Assembly: GCF_008831285.2 (NCBI RefSeq)
Contig: NC_045139.1
Span: 12,494,704-12,558,703, forward strand
Length of the DNA: 64,000 nucleotides
Origin: Nymphaea colorata
Lineage: Eukaryota; Streptophyta; Magnoliopsida; Nymphaeales; Nymphaeaceae
Reading direction: 5' to 3'
The notes below the pieces were generated by a model. That model saw nothing but the letters and a program-made list of their open reading frames with translations, did not search any database and was not told the DNA's origin. A program made the position numbers and the translations under genes. The stretch's first letter is position 1; every line of letters begins with the position of its first letter. Shown here piece by piece: positions 49,601 to 59,800 of the stretch.

Positions 49601-49870
49601 GGATCAATCTGCGAAGAACAAATCTGTTCAGCAACAGAAGTTACGAAATAAGCAGTCAAACCTGTACATGAGCTCTTACTTGATCGCCTTCACACCCAGT
49701 TGGACGATGGGACCCCGGAGTCCGTTCTCGCGCACGAAGCACAAGACGAGGTGGACGAAGCGAGCAAGAAGGAGAGTAAGAATCGGAGACACGAGGAGGA
49801 CGATTGGCTCGAACCGAGATAAGAAATCGTTAGCAGAGTTTCTGTAATGGAGAATCCTTCCCTCTTCCAT
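35926..49870 (-). CDS. DPL1: sphingosine-1-phosphate lyase, fifteen exons
   Basis: Exons (- strand): 49870-49680, 49608-49563, 49456-49305, 49218-49159, 48005-47781, 47698-47557, 47446-47396, 47255-47164, 45986-45860, 37415-37400, 36987-36880, 36705-36651, 36554-36408, 36221-36143, 36048-35926; 1614 nt, 537 residues, all phases consistent. This PLP-dependent ER enzyme cleaves phosphorylated long-chain bases to an aldehyde and phosphoethanolamine. Seen: one membrane segment (about 23-46); [30 protein letters not shown] (194-202), a PLP-phosphate contact; HVDLCLGG with Asp305; SADVHKYG with the PLP lysine Lys342; [27 protein letters not shown]-terminal [18 protein letters not shown]. Length matches plant DPL1 (about 540). 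Introns 9 and 12 use GC donors; exon 10 is 16 nt. Intron 9 (8.4 kb) holds nested transposons, antisense to the gene. An in-frame ATG at 49960 lies in CT-repeat leader and is less likely as start. Confidence 0.95.
36238..36362. repeat. (CA)n/(GA)n microsatellite in lyase intron 13
   Basis: A CA-rich run is followed by a (GA)n run ending at 36362, inside the 186-bp intron between exons 13 and 14. On the transcribed strand it reads as a pyrimidine-rich CT tract then GT repeats, between the donor and the acceptor. Confidence 0.9.
37842..38124 (+). repeat. 5' LTR of nested Copia element
   Basis: TGTTCAGATT...AATCTTACA, 283 bp, with TG...CA ends. It is collinear with the 3' LTR over its entire length, without indels that I could see. 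Confidence 0.95.
38125..38135 (+). other. tRNA-iMet primer-binding site
   Basis: TGGTATCAGAG directly abuts the LTR end, matching the first 11 bases of the plant copia tRNA-iMet primer-binding site. The next base is A instead of C. Confidence 0.85.
38403..39420 (+). pseudogene. gag of nested Copia element, broken
   Basis: A Gag-like frame shows [23 protein letters not shown] and the LELWNVL block, then changes frame near 38800 into [28 protein letters not shown]. At about 39228-39265 the zinc knuckle is recognisable as [14 protein letters not shown]. The first two zinc-binding Cys positions are both Tyr, each explained by one G-to-A change, so zinc binding is lost. Further frame breaks occur, so no intact Gag is encoded. 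Confidence 0.85.
39421..40999 (+). pseudogene. protease and integrase of nested Copia element, broken
   Basis: The protease is reduced to WYVDSSDAG near 39435, where the family has DSGA. Integrase features appear in pieces: LCHxxK-like [13 protein letters not shown] near 39957, a degraded core with FIDSYSRYT near 40103-40132, [11 protein letters not shown] near 40219-40248, and the [22 protein letters not shown] block near 40322-40386. The LNLR-like middle and the [16 protein letters not shown]-terminal part follow at about 40600-40660. Several stops and frame changes separate them. Confidence 0.82.
41012..42130 (+). pseudogene. reverse transcriptase of nested Copia element (long open frame, active site mutated)
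   Basis: A 372-codon open stretch covers almost the whole copia [69 protein letters not shown] and [15 protein letters not shown]. The active-site motif reads YVNDIVLT at about 41681-41704 instead of YVDD, losing one catalytic Asp by a GAT-to-AAT change. [18 protein letters not shown] and [17 protein letters not shown] then follow. The frame ends at TGA 42128-42130 where the RNase H linker should continue. It looks intact by length but should be inactive. Confidence 0.9.
42131..42650 (+). pseudogene. RNase H of nested Copia element, broken
   Basis: [23 protein letters not shown], then a TAG at about 42269 where the family has Trp before SSKKQ, then [24 protein letters not shown] and [15 protein letters not shown] near the end, VADFFTKG and a polypurine tract GAGGGGGGG before the 3' LTR. 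The domain is complete in extent but interrupted by the nonsense codon and frame changes. Confidence 0.88.
42657..42939 (+). repeat. 3' LTR of nested Copia element
   Basis: TGTTAAGATT...AATCTTACA, 283 bp, the same length as the 5' LTR. The differences from it are mostly C/T and G/A transitions. Confidence 0.95.
42945..45033 (+). other. hAT element 5' leader and intron region
   Basis: After the Copia insertion, hAT DNA resumes with GCCTAG-type subterminal repeats to about 43010. A possible 5' leader exon ends at about 43229 with the donor ACAG|GTATGT. AT-rich intron-like sequence then runs to an acceptor CAGACAG just before 45034. A large (TA)n, (ACAT)n and (GT)n microsatellite occupies about 43876-43995. 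The exon structure is inferred and not proven. Confidence 0.45.
45034..45315 (+). pseudogene. BED-type zinc-finger exon of hAT transposase, truncated into the terminal repeat
   Basis: ATG at 45034 opens [19 protein letters not shown], then a BED-finger-like block: [21 protein letters not shown] and IHRIKQHLG. The aromatic residues, a Cys, the GGIxRxKQHL helix and the His match the N-terminal DNA-binding domain of plant hAT transposases, though the Cys-x2-Cys pair is imperfect. Immediately after KQHLGCF the frame enters the GCCTAG-rich subterminal repeat and stops at 45313-45315, eight bases before the element end. The transposase catalytic domain is absent, so an internal deletion has fused the finger exon to the right terminus. 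Confidence 0.7.
45324..45859. other. lyase intron 9, part between hAT element and exon 9
   Basis: Intron sequence. 45378-45640 contains TTGGATTC and GGATCC-type motifs like those in degraded repeats at 34160-34380. No coding or regulatory feature is seen beyond the GC splice donor at 45858-45859. Confidence 0.5.
46333..46662. repeat. 165-bp tandem duplication in lyase intron 8
   Basis: AAACACTAATAACTCTGTGTCAG begins at 46333 and a close copy begins at 46498. Each copy contains the palindromic CTGTGTC..GACACAG, a TATATTTTATATAAA segment and a GCTTGCCTA segment, and ends in a (TA)n run (46478-46497 and 46639-46669). Confidence 0.85.
46639..46732. repeat. (TA)n(GA)n followed by GGAGCTGAAAT repeat
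   Basis: (TA)n then (GA)n, then GGAGCTGAAATC...CAGCCATCTTGAGCTCCATCCAA. A related sequence in the same order, also directly after (TA)n, occurs at 61467-61541. This suggests copies of one small repeat family. It lies within lyase intron 8. Confidence 0.5.
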
Positions 49871-50050
49871 TGGAGGGAGAGAGAGAGAGAGAGAGAAAGC
49901 AGGTTCAGAGGGATACAGAGAGAGAAGGGAAGAAACGCAATCTCGAACGTCCTGCCACACTGGGACCTTTTGGCGGTTTCCTTGTCTTTCTTAACGTGGG
50001 CATCCCTCTATTGCTTGCTGATCTTTAAATTTGCAAAAGAACATGCTTGG
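49871..50050 (-). promoter_or_regulatory. 5' leader and proximal promoter of S1P lyase (CT-rich)
   Basis: Upstream of the start at 49870, the transcribed strand carries a CT-microsatellite leader at about 49875-49900, common in plant 5' untranslated regions. A start site cannot be fixed by eye. Confidence 0.35.
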
Positions 50051-51939
50051 TAATTTGAGAATAGCGTGCTTAGCACGATATTTTCAATATCCGCATGATC
50101 ATATGAAAAATTGTTTGTATATTTGAGTCTTTTGTTTTGAACCATTTGGATCAATAGATATCGCGAGTTTTATTTGAGGCTTCATGTATGAAGGTGTAAA
50201 TTAACATTCGAATTCGAATAATTTAAGTAGACGAAAAAATCTTCTAGCCAATTTGGTTAGAGACAAAAGCATTTTGAATACATTACATTAAAATATGGTT
50301 TTTATAAACATTAGAGGAGCTACATGCCACAAAATTTTTATTTATTTTTACATAAATGTCTTATAATTATTTATTTATTTACATATATATTGTGCTAGCT
50401 TTATAAATGAAAATTCATTACACAATGCCCCCATAGTCAAAGAAAGAAAAATTGGTAGTTCCCTTTCAAGGTCAATCACGATTACGTACGCCAGTTTAGA
50501 TAGCGTGCCCGCAAAGTATGCTCGTTCGAGAGTGACATGATTTAAGCATTTTGATTTATTTCTTTTTACCTTTTAAGAAGCTTAGCTGATGATGATGATT
50601 CGGGTGATAGACAAATATGGTTGCTGCCTTTTAAAACATTTGCAGGACTCGTGGCGTGTTTCTCCTTAAACAAAGGCATTACCCGCAACTAACTTAGATA
50701 CTCTAAGTTCATATTCTCTGCTATGCTTTCTCATAATTAAAAATATCAAACATGAACTATTATATTTTTTGTTTATAAAGCGTGGGTCTTCCTTCTAGTA
50801 TGCAATCTCTTAACAACAAGAATATTCCCGAAGTGTCCAATGAAGATTCACAAAACACTAGAACTATTGGAAGTTGGCACAAGGGTTAGGTGACCCAGTT
50901 CAAAATCGACTACGAGATCCACTTTAGAGTTGCAGGTCTCTATCTAAATCCGAAGTTCAAATTGGATCAAGGGGAGATCGGGCTAAGCCGGATACAATCA
51001 ACGATGCGTAACACTGTTGTCAAGGTTGGGCACAACACGACATTTCGGCACAGATTGCGTTCCTTGCTCACAACCCGATTCAGTTTCAAACCCGTTCAGT
51101 TGGATCTGGTTGATCATTAGGAAGAGAGCCTATTAAGCCTGGGATGAAAGAAAATTTACATTACCTGTGCAGGGGCTAATAGGATGATAATGAAGTATTT
51201 GGTTCAAATTATTTCCAACTTTAGATTGGCTCATGTTTGTTTATGAACATGGATAGGAATTTTATATATGGGGGCTCACCAAGATGCATGCTTTTATCTA
51301 CAAGTGACTCTGCGGGAGCATATGGTTCAAAATAATTTTGATTCCTTCTCAACACTTATTAGCAATTTGGGAAGGGAAGGTGGTTTTATAGTGTTTTAGA
51401 AGGAAGGAAGCAATACCTTGTTGTTTTGGAGCTTGTAATTGTCCATGAAGACATGTTTCTTAATTTGTCGTTATATTTTTTTAATGTTTAATTAAGGGAA
51501 ATCTCCTTATGTATAAAACCCTTAAGACCATACCCTTATGACTCCAAGGTTTTATCTTACTTTGGAGCCTAACTAGACCTACGGTGTATCCTTCAAATTG
51601 AGTATAGCGAACATAACAGTGTCCATAAGATTGAAATTTGTGAACTGCCTTGCTGCCGGGTTGCTCTATGGCCCTTGAGGCATATTTATATTGCTAAAGG
51701 AAATTATTAGATTTTGTGCTTCCAAATCTCAAGATAAGAAAGGAGGTATGCTACAGTAGTAAAAAATCTGTTTGTCTTCTATTTATTACACGTTATATGT
51801 AAATTTTTGTATGTACTAAATTGCTCATTGAATTGGCAAAAATGGGTGTTTTTCCTCCCCCGAGGTTACAATGACTCGTGAAAAAACAAGCAGAGGAGTA
51901 TACACGCAAATAGACCTGGCCATGTTGGCAACATATGAA
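50051..51939. other. intergenic DNA, no gene recognised
   Basis: AT-rich. A 76-codon open frame at 50890-51120 shows no domain. Its surroundings (AATCCGAAGTTCAAATTGGATC) resemble the degraded repeats mentioned elsewhere. Confidence 0.4.
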
Positions 51940-52631
51940 CCCAATCATCCATCTCATGAATTGGAATCTGTTGAGCAAGATCTGATAAAGAAATTTGGAT
52001 CCAATTGCTAATTGGATTTCAATTTCATATACATTAAATCATATAGGGTCTTATATGAATTTTGCTAACTTTTTACTTGAGTTATTTAAAAATTAATTTT
52101 CACCCTCTAACAAAAAAAAAAAAAACTGTCAATGCTTGAATTAATTTTTAAATTAATTTTTACATTTTGAATTAATTATATGTTTTTATCATGCTTCAAC
52201 TTGCACATTGATGTCGCTCCATCTTTTGCACCCAGTCAAAACGGATAGGAATTGTCAATGAATCGGATTTGATTTGAATCCGATACCCAATCATCCATCT
52301 CATGAATTGGAATGTGTTGAGCAAGATCTGATAAAGAAATTTGGATCCAGTTGCTAATTGGATTTCAATTTCATATACATTAAATCATATAGGGTCTTAT
52401 ATGAATTTTGCTAACTTTTTACTTGAGCTATTTTAAAAACTAATTTTTACCCTCTAACAAAAAAAAAAAAACTGTCAATGCTTGAACTAATTTTTAAATT
52501 AATTTTTACATTTTGAATTAATTATATGTTTTTATCATGCTTCAACTTGCACATTGATGTCGCTCCATCTTTTGCACCCAGTCAAAACGGATAGGAATTG
52601 TCAATGAATCGGATTTGATTTGAATCGGATA
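51940..52631. repeat. near-identical 346-bp tandem duplication
   Basis: The unit 51940-52285, beginning CCCAATCATCCATCTCATGA, is followed directly by a second copy from 52286 to about 52631. Only a handful of differences are visible (for example AATCTGTTG versus AATGTGTTG, CCAATTGC versus CCAGTTGC, and one-base changes in an A run). The duplication is therefore recent compared with the surrounding repeats. Confidence 0.92.
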
Positions 52632-52900
52632 TACCCATAAATGAATTAAGGAAAAGTCATCATTTAATGTCATCTGAACTTGATAAAATTTATGTTTATA
52701 TCTAAATTCAAATTTGAATTTTGGATCAAAGTTTGCCTTGACTTTCAAAATGTAAAAGCATTGTATATATATGATATTTATGTAAACTAAATCCGATTGT
52801 TATTTTAATTCTGCATCCAATTTCTGATTTCTTAATCAGATAAATTTTTTTTTGTCATTTTTAATTTAAATCAAATATATTTATTTGATTCAAATCAAAT
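52632..52900. other. AT-rich spacer
   Basis: AT-rich, with ATTCAAATTTGAATTTTGGATC-type motifs. No gene is seen. Confidence 0.4.
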
Positions 52901-53190
52901 ACATTAACATCCTCTCCGCCACGCCATCCATCGAGCGAGGCCGCACACCAGATGCACCGATATTCGCAACGCTGGTTTATGCGGGCGCCCGCGGAAGTAG
53001 GCAGGCGACCGAAGCAGCAACCCCACAACATGACGTCATGGGTTACATGGGACCAGTGACGGGCGCCGCACCGACTGAAAATGACGTCATGGCTTGCAAA
53101 ACAACACCGGAGCAATTCAAGGGGGAGTTGGATTCGACTTCCCTCGACTCACGGGTTTTACCTTTAGCCCACAAATTTCAGTCTACCAAT
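52901..53190. promoter_or_regulatory. GC-rich patch with two palindromic C-boxes
   Basis: A GC-rich island in AT-rich DNA. The palindrome TGACGTCA occurs at 53031-53038 and 53082-53089, both in the context ATGACGTCATGG, with another TGACGG between. TGACGTCA is the C-box bound by plant bZIP (TGA/HY5-type) factors. A 185-codon open frame (52885-53442) runs through here with no recognisable domain. It may be a promoter remnant or the end of a mobile element. Confidence 0.35.
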
Positions 53191-55905
53191 ACTTGCGCCT
53201 CCCTAATAATTTATTCATCTCTCCTTTTTTTTAGTTCTCTTTCCATGTCTTGTAATTCAAAGAGTCTTCAAGTTTTAACTTTGGTCGCTGTTGTCCAAAA
53301 GAGAGCGCAAGGTAATGAGTTGGAAAGATTTCTGGAATCGACTTTGTTTAATTCTAAGCTATTTAAGAAGAAGATTCCTCTTTTTTTTTTTTTTAACTAC
53401 TTGGAAATATATAAAGAGAGAGAATCTCCATGGATTAAATAACTCTCTCTCTCTGAGGCTGAGGCTGATCACCCCAGATGAACGGCGCAAGGGACTTCAT
53501 AGAATAGAAGTATGGCGGAGATGAAGCTTTTCGTTGGTAATATTATATAATGGATTTATCAACATCTCTTTTATCTTTTATTATGATACTTTTAGCAAAG
53601 CGTCGTGCTTCAGTCGCGATACCGAACGACAAAAATTTACTCGATTGTTTTATATTGCTAATCATATTATTTAAATTGGCTCACGTAGTTATTTCACTTC
53701 ATATGTGCTGACATTTTCTCTTTTTGAAGAGGACCGGTAAGAGTTAAAACTGTCTGCCACCATCAGATACAAGCGCCGGTTGTCCTTTTTCTATTCAATA
53801 AAGCGATGAGAGAGTCAGAGAGCCATTGAATTTCAAAGAGAAGTCCACTGTTTAATGCAGGCTCCCTGAAGTCGCATTTGGAAGCTTAATTAATTGATTC
53901 ACGATGTAAGATTATCCTGTACGAGAATTTGTCCAGTCCAAGCAGTTTTTATGATATAAGTTTATCCAAGCACAAGAATTACTCCAATCCAAGAACAATT
54001 GCCTTTTTGTACATAGAACGTGAAGCAACAACACCTTGTTTTTTTGGAACACCTATTTTCGTGTTGGCAAATAAATGGCCTCTACCAACACATTTGATGA
54101 TTGATCTAATTAAATGCTGTTATCATTATAATAAATGAAAGGTTTTATAGAATGTGAGAAGTTGGGATGAAGTGGGAGCTGGGGAAGATACTTCGAAGAG
54201 GCAAAAGCCTTTTCTTTCTACCTCGAGGTTTACGGCTGTTTCAGGACTTAGGTGAGGAAGAAATCACCTATCAAACGCATGACCTATCGTTCAACCCATC
54301 TTACCTCTCTCCCACTTTACTTTCAAGAGTCCCTTCTCTCTGTCCCTACAAAATATATGATTTTTAGTGGCTTTCAACAAGTGTCACTGAACATCTTTTG
54401 TGGGGTATAACAAATGCCACCAAAATCTCAAGATCAAAATCTTGGTTTTTAGCTAAATATCAGGATTAAAATCTAGCGTTTAACAAAGCACATGCTTTTT
54501 TTTTTTAGAAAATTTAAATTTAGGTCTGACCTGGTTACTACTTTTTTTTAGAATTTTTTTTTTTTAGAAAATTTAAATTTAAACTCCGATTACAGATTAC
54601 TACTTTTTCAAGTAGCCCTTTGAATTGTTCACCATCCATCCATCCATCCACCAGCCATTCATTTGAATGGATACCAAATTATTCCTTACAATCAACATAT
54701 GAGAAGACCTGGTTATGCTCGGGAAGACCACCTCCATCAAAAGCCATACATTCACCATTACCTTCTAGTTCAGGTTTCGGAGAACTGATGCTGGGGTTAC
54801 CTCGAAATTTATTGACAAAAAAATGTGAGAGTAATTACATCAAAAATATGATTATGTCATACAGACAGTGGGCACTATGCACTCTTTTGAGCTGATGAAA
54901 CACCTCACCTCAAGTGCTGGGTCATCTCTAAGACAAACCAGATTGTATTTGGGGAGCCACCCCATAACCTGTTGTACAAAAATCTTCTTTGCAGCAACGA
55001 TTGATGAAACTCCCATTGTTACAAATCACCTCGACCACACCTTTAGACTTAGTCAATAGCTCTACCTCCATTACTCCAACAAGCAATGCAAAAAATGTAA
55101 CGCCCCTAGAGCTATCACATTCCTGCTGTCATTCTTAAGGTACACTGCAGGATATTATATACTATAGGAAGTTCCACCTTGAAATGGAAGTTATCATGAA
55201 GGAAACTTATTCCAATCCTTTCCTTTTTCACAGAAAAATGTGGAAGTTGTTTGATTTAAAAGGGCACTGCCAGCAATAGAAAAGAATTGCACTCCTATGC
55301 GATAGCTTAAGTGGAGGCCTCTTGTTGACATTGGTTAGAAATATAAGGTCCTGGATTAGAGAAAAGAATCCGCACGCATTTAAAAGCGTAATAAACATAA
55401 GGGCAAGCCTTAAAATGACATTTTCGAAATTTAACGGCTTATGAGAAAACATTCATTTAAAAAGAAGAAAAAAAAAACTATGGTTATACAAATTTTGACA
55501 GTGAAAAAAAGACTAGGGTCAGATGAGTCGAGTTCCGGTGGGTTTAGTAAAGCCGTATTAGAGAAAGTAAAACGAAGAGCTGCTTCGAAAATAGATCTTT
55601 TCCTAAAACCACCTCCATCCTTTTCTGTATTACTCGGAAATTCTCCAACGGTTTTCCTGAAACCCGCAGCTCCGCAAGCGGTATCTTCAACACCTTTTCT
55701 CAACATCGGTAAAATAAAATAAAATAAAATAAAAAAAAACTCTCTCTCTCTTCAAACAAATCCACATCCGGAACAAAATAAGCCAACCTAAAAAAATTGA
55801 CAGTCATTTTTAAGTAATTTAACATTAATATATTGGTTTATACTGGCCTGCGTATGAGCCATTTAACTTTGTCTATTTGTGGATACGTGTCAATTTAGAC
55901 AATGA
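53191..55905. other. intergenic DNA, no gene recognised
   Basis: A pair of short direct repeats at about 54498-54520 and 54551-54585 (TTTTTTTTAGAAAATTTAAA). A 93-codon open frame at 55441-55722 is basic and low-complexity, without a known domain. No splice-consistent gene was found. Confidence 0.4.
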
Positions 55906-56092
55906 ACTTTGTCTTTGTGATAGTGAGATTTCACTGCGAACATTCAAAGCAGGTAGATACCTTTGGGATATACTCTTACATTTATAAATAGGTGAATTCT
56001 ACACTTTGTCTTTGTGATAGTGAGATTTCCCTGCAAAGGTCAGATACCTTTGGGATATACTCTTACATTTATAAATAGATGAAGTCTACTTC
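55906..56092. repeat. tandem duplication of about 90-97 bp
   Basis: ACTTTGTCTTTGTGATAGTG at 55906 recurs at 56003. GATACCTTTGGGATATACTC at 55956 recurs at 56043. The copies differ by a ~10-bp indel and a few substitutions. Confidence 0.85.
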
Positions 56093-56131
56093 CAAGTTAA
56101 AGTATAAAATTATTTCACTACTTAGTATCCA

Positions 56132-56300
56132 CAGGGGCGAAGTGAAGAAGGGGTCAGGCTTGATTCCATCTTAATTTTTTTTAAAAAAAACTTACATGTC
56201 TTATATAAAAATTTTAAAAAATGATATTTCTGCTCTTGTCAAAATTTAAAACTTTTAATTGGGCCCCTCTCCCTCACAAAAATTTTTGATTCTACCCTTG
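56132..56300. mobile_element. hAT-type MITE, copy D (degenerate)
   Basis: The left end CAGGGGCGAAGTGAAG matches the CAGGGGCGGAG end of copy A with one change. The right end TTCTACCCTTG is a degraded inverted copy. The interior TTTAAAA and AAATTTT runs resemble copies B and C. The flanking octamers are not a clean duplication. Confidence 0.6.
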
Positions 56301-56779
56301 AATACGACACAACTATAAGCCAAAGTAAAAAAAAATAAAAAAACTATAACCCCTAGCTCTATAACCATTTAAATTTTAAGCTAATGCTAATGTTAGCTTT
56401 TAACTTTAGAAAAACTTTCAAGAAACCCCGCAAAAGATTCAACAACAATAAAGACGTACGGAAACCCTTTACGACTTTTTACGACTGTTTAAGTGTGTTT
56501 TTTATAAACTTTTAACAACAAAACTACTATTAGAAAACTTTAGTTTACTCTTGGTTTCCTCAGGTGGCCTTAGCGTCACGTGAATAGAAAAGGCTTTCAT
56601 TCATTGTGTCCGACTACTACCCGAACAGGTTGATACATGAAATGTCGTTTAATACGAAAAGCTCGACTTACCTGCTAAAAGTTCATTTCTGAGGGCGAAT
56701 TATTTCTTGGATCTTTCCATACTCTCTCTCTCTGTGCCAGGGTCCACCGCTCGATCTCTCTCTCTCTTCCCCACTTCTC

Positions 56780-56786
56780 TATAAAA
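56780..56786 (+). promoter_or_regulatory. TATA box of the SDR gene
   Basis: TATAAAA lies 49 bases before the start codon at 56835, within a CT-rich stretch (CTCTCTCTC upstream). It predicts a start of transcription near 56810 and a short leader. Confidence 0.6.
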
Positions 56787-56834
56787 AGAAGAGGGTGGAC
56801 TGCGGATTACTTCGGAACCCAGCAGTCATCGAAA

Positions 56835-59800
56835 ATGGGGATTTCTGGAAAGAGGGTGCTTCTTACCTCTAATGGAGACTCTGTCTCCCGCGGTATCGCT
56901 TACTATCTAGCAAAATATGGCTGCAGGTTTCTTACTTGTTCCCTTGCCGTTCATTTTAACTGAGACCGAATTGGTTTTGCTTCGTTGGTCTTACATTTTC
57001 ATGGATTTCAGTTGAGGGTTTGTGGTTGAACTGCAGTTCTTCATTTTTGTTCTTTTTTCTTGTCTTGGATTTCCTCTTACTGGTTGCTTTTCTTCTAGGC
57101 TTGTGTTAATGGGAGATCCAGGCGTCCTCTCACAGATGGCAGCTACCATAACGAATGATCTGAAGCGGACTGGTGCCATCCAAGTGGTCCATCTAGATAT
57201 GGAAGACGGGAGGGAAGCGGTCTTTGATGGCGCCGTAGATAGGGCGTGGAATTGCTTCGGCCAGTTGGATGCGTTTGTTAATTGTTATTCATATGAAGGT
57301 ACATGTTTACCTCTGAAGTGCGTAATTGTTGCCATCATGGATCTTGTGGAGGTTCTATTCTTGATGCTTGTTCAGCTAGATCTAAATTTTTTTTGTGCTA
57401 AATTGCTAATGGCAGCTTGTTGTTGATGAGTCCATGGACATGCAGGAGAAATTGTGCCGTCACTTCCTTCTTGTTGACTTGACGTTTGAGTTGTCGATCA
57501 TTTGATCTTGATGCGCCTGGTGCTTTTATATGGAATTGCTCATTGTCTGCTTGCTTAAATGCTGGTTTGGTACCATAATCATGTAGTGTCTGTTCCATCG
57601 GGTTCCTTTTTTTTTTAATTTTTTTTTTATTTCTGCAAAGTACTGTTTTTTCTTTGGCAAGACATGGATCACATGATTCATCAGTAAGCAATGAGTTACT
57701 GATTTTTCTGTTTCCGTGTTATTATTTAATTTATTGATACTGCCCTTTCTGTTTTCTTAGTTTCTTTTCTGAAACGAGCTAGATTCTGCTAATGAATGTC
57801 TCCTATAGTTACCCTGGGAACCTGCTTCCTTTTCTTAATTTTTCTTCTTTGCATCTGATTCAATTTCCGGTACACTTGGTATCCACGAATCCCGTCGCCT
57901 ATGCTAATATAATAATTTTTAAAAATGTAATTGCCTTCTTCTGCTTCAGATATCCTTCTCTTGTCCTTTTCGTGTATGAATTGTTTGAATAACGAGTAGG
58001 AATGAGTTGAGAGGTACTTGTTACCTGTAGACACTCAGGGGCCCTGTAATCTTGGGCTATCTGTTCCGATGTGTTGGATGCAGTTCGCCTTGGCATCAAT
58101 TGCTCTAGATCTTTATGTGGACCATCCAAACCATAAGGAATCCATGAATGGTCCTTGAATGCCCTTCATCTGGGTGGATGGGGGGCGTCCAAGGGACTCT
58201 TCACGTGATCTCCACCCTCACATATTATATTTAGCTTGACACTTATAAAATGATAATGGCGTCAAAAGGCATCAGCATCTGTGAGTCCAAGGATTCATGG
58301 AATATTTTTTGTCTTCAGCCTTTGGCCTTTATTTTTTGGCCGATACTGCTATTTTATAATCCCACATTCTTGCTTTCTGCAGAACTATTTAATTATAGAC
58401 TTAATTATGTATGGTTGAAGTGGCTTGTTAGTGTTTGGGGTGATTTTGATGTGAATGGCAGTAGGCCTTTATGGTACGGTAAAGTTTGATTTTCTATCAG
58501 GTTTTATCTAATAGAATTTTAGATAAATTTCATATTTACATGATGTAGCTTGTCAAAATCTCAGAATGGAAGTGCGAGGCAAGCCTAGGCAACCAAAAAC
58601 AGTAAATGAAAGAAAAAATAATGACGATGAAGGAGCAGGCGTAGGAGAAGGAAAAGAAGGAAAATGAAAGAAAACGGAAGGAAAAAATGAAAAAAGGTAG
58701 AAGAATAAGAAGAAGAGAAAAAAATGAAGACAATTTTTCTAACTTAGATGCCTAGGTCCCCACCCTGGTCGACAAGGTGGTATTTTGACTACTAACTAGT
58801 AAGGTGGTATTATGGGTTCTCATTTCTCAGAGGTTTATGCTGTATGTGTGCTATTTACTGGTTGTTTATGTGATTTTAGTCTTACCGGTAGACTTGATTT
58901 TTTTTTTTTTACTATATGGTGCTAAGTGCAATAAACAAACTGGTCATTGGCTGCAAGTTGTCCCATGCCGTGTTGTTTAATCAGCCACATGTTAATGCCC
59001 AACAGGCAAGATACAGGAGATTCTGAAGCTATCTGAAGAAGAGTTCAAGAAAATATCTGCAATCAACTTCTCTGCACCATGGTTTCTTTTAAAGGCTGTC
59101 AGTAAAAGAATGCAAACTAGTAATCTGGGGGGATCATTTGTTTTCTTGACCTCAATTATTGGTGCAGAAAGGGGACTTTATCCTGGAGCTGCCGCTTATG
59201 GTTCTTGTTTAGCTGGAATACATCAGCTTGTTAAGGTATCTATTTTATTGCTTCCGATGCTTCACTTCAGATTTTCTCTTTCCTGATAAGTTGCCTTAAT
59301 GATACTATGCATATTTTATGGCTTCCAACTTTCAACTGAATTCTTCATGCCCTAATCTCTTGGTAATGATGGACAAAACCAGCAGCTCAATAGGATGTAA
59401 TTGTGTGGTTCAAAGCTTCGGTCACTGAAATAGATGAGGATCTTCTCTGGATCTCTAGGTTCTTTACTTCTTCAACTGGTAAATAGCTGCACATAGATGC
59501 TATAGCAGAAAGCTGCGCCAACTGACTAGCATGTTATTACCAATCGTGTAAAAATTGTTTGTCTATAGACTTAGACCAAACCTGAATATGGATAAGATTA
59601 TGGCTTCTGCTCTCTTTCCCTATTTTCATTGTTTTGCTCTAGGCGAGGCTTGAGTTATTCTGGTGCCATAAAATATTTTATTTCTCTATGAGATCTGATT
59701 CAGGATTTCAGAAATGAAAAGGTCATTGTGGAGAAGCATCTGAGTTTAAATTAAAGCTATAATTAGTGTATGAAAATCATGTGCAGCCTAATTCCAACCA

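Noticed and set aside
49203-49847. 214-codon + strand open frame
   Set aside because: It is the antisense shadow of S1P lyase exons 1-4 and their introns; the - strand gives conserved protein with correct splice phases.
49871-49960. In-frame upstream ATG at 49960 as the lyase start
   Set aside because: It would add 30 residues encoded mainly by a CT microsatellite, absent from the family; the ATG at 49870 fits the usual length.
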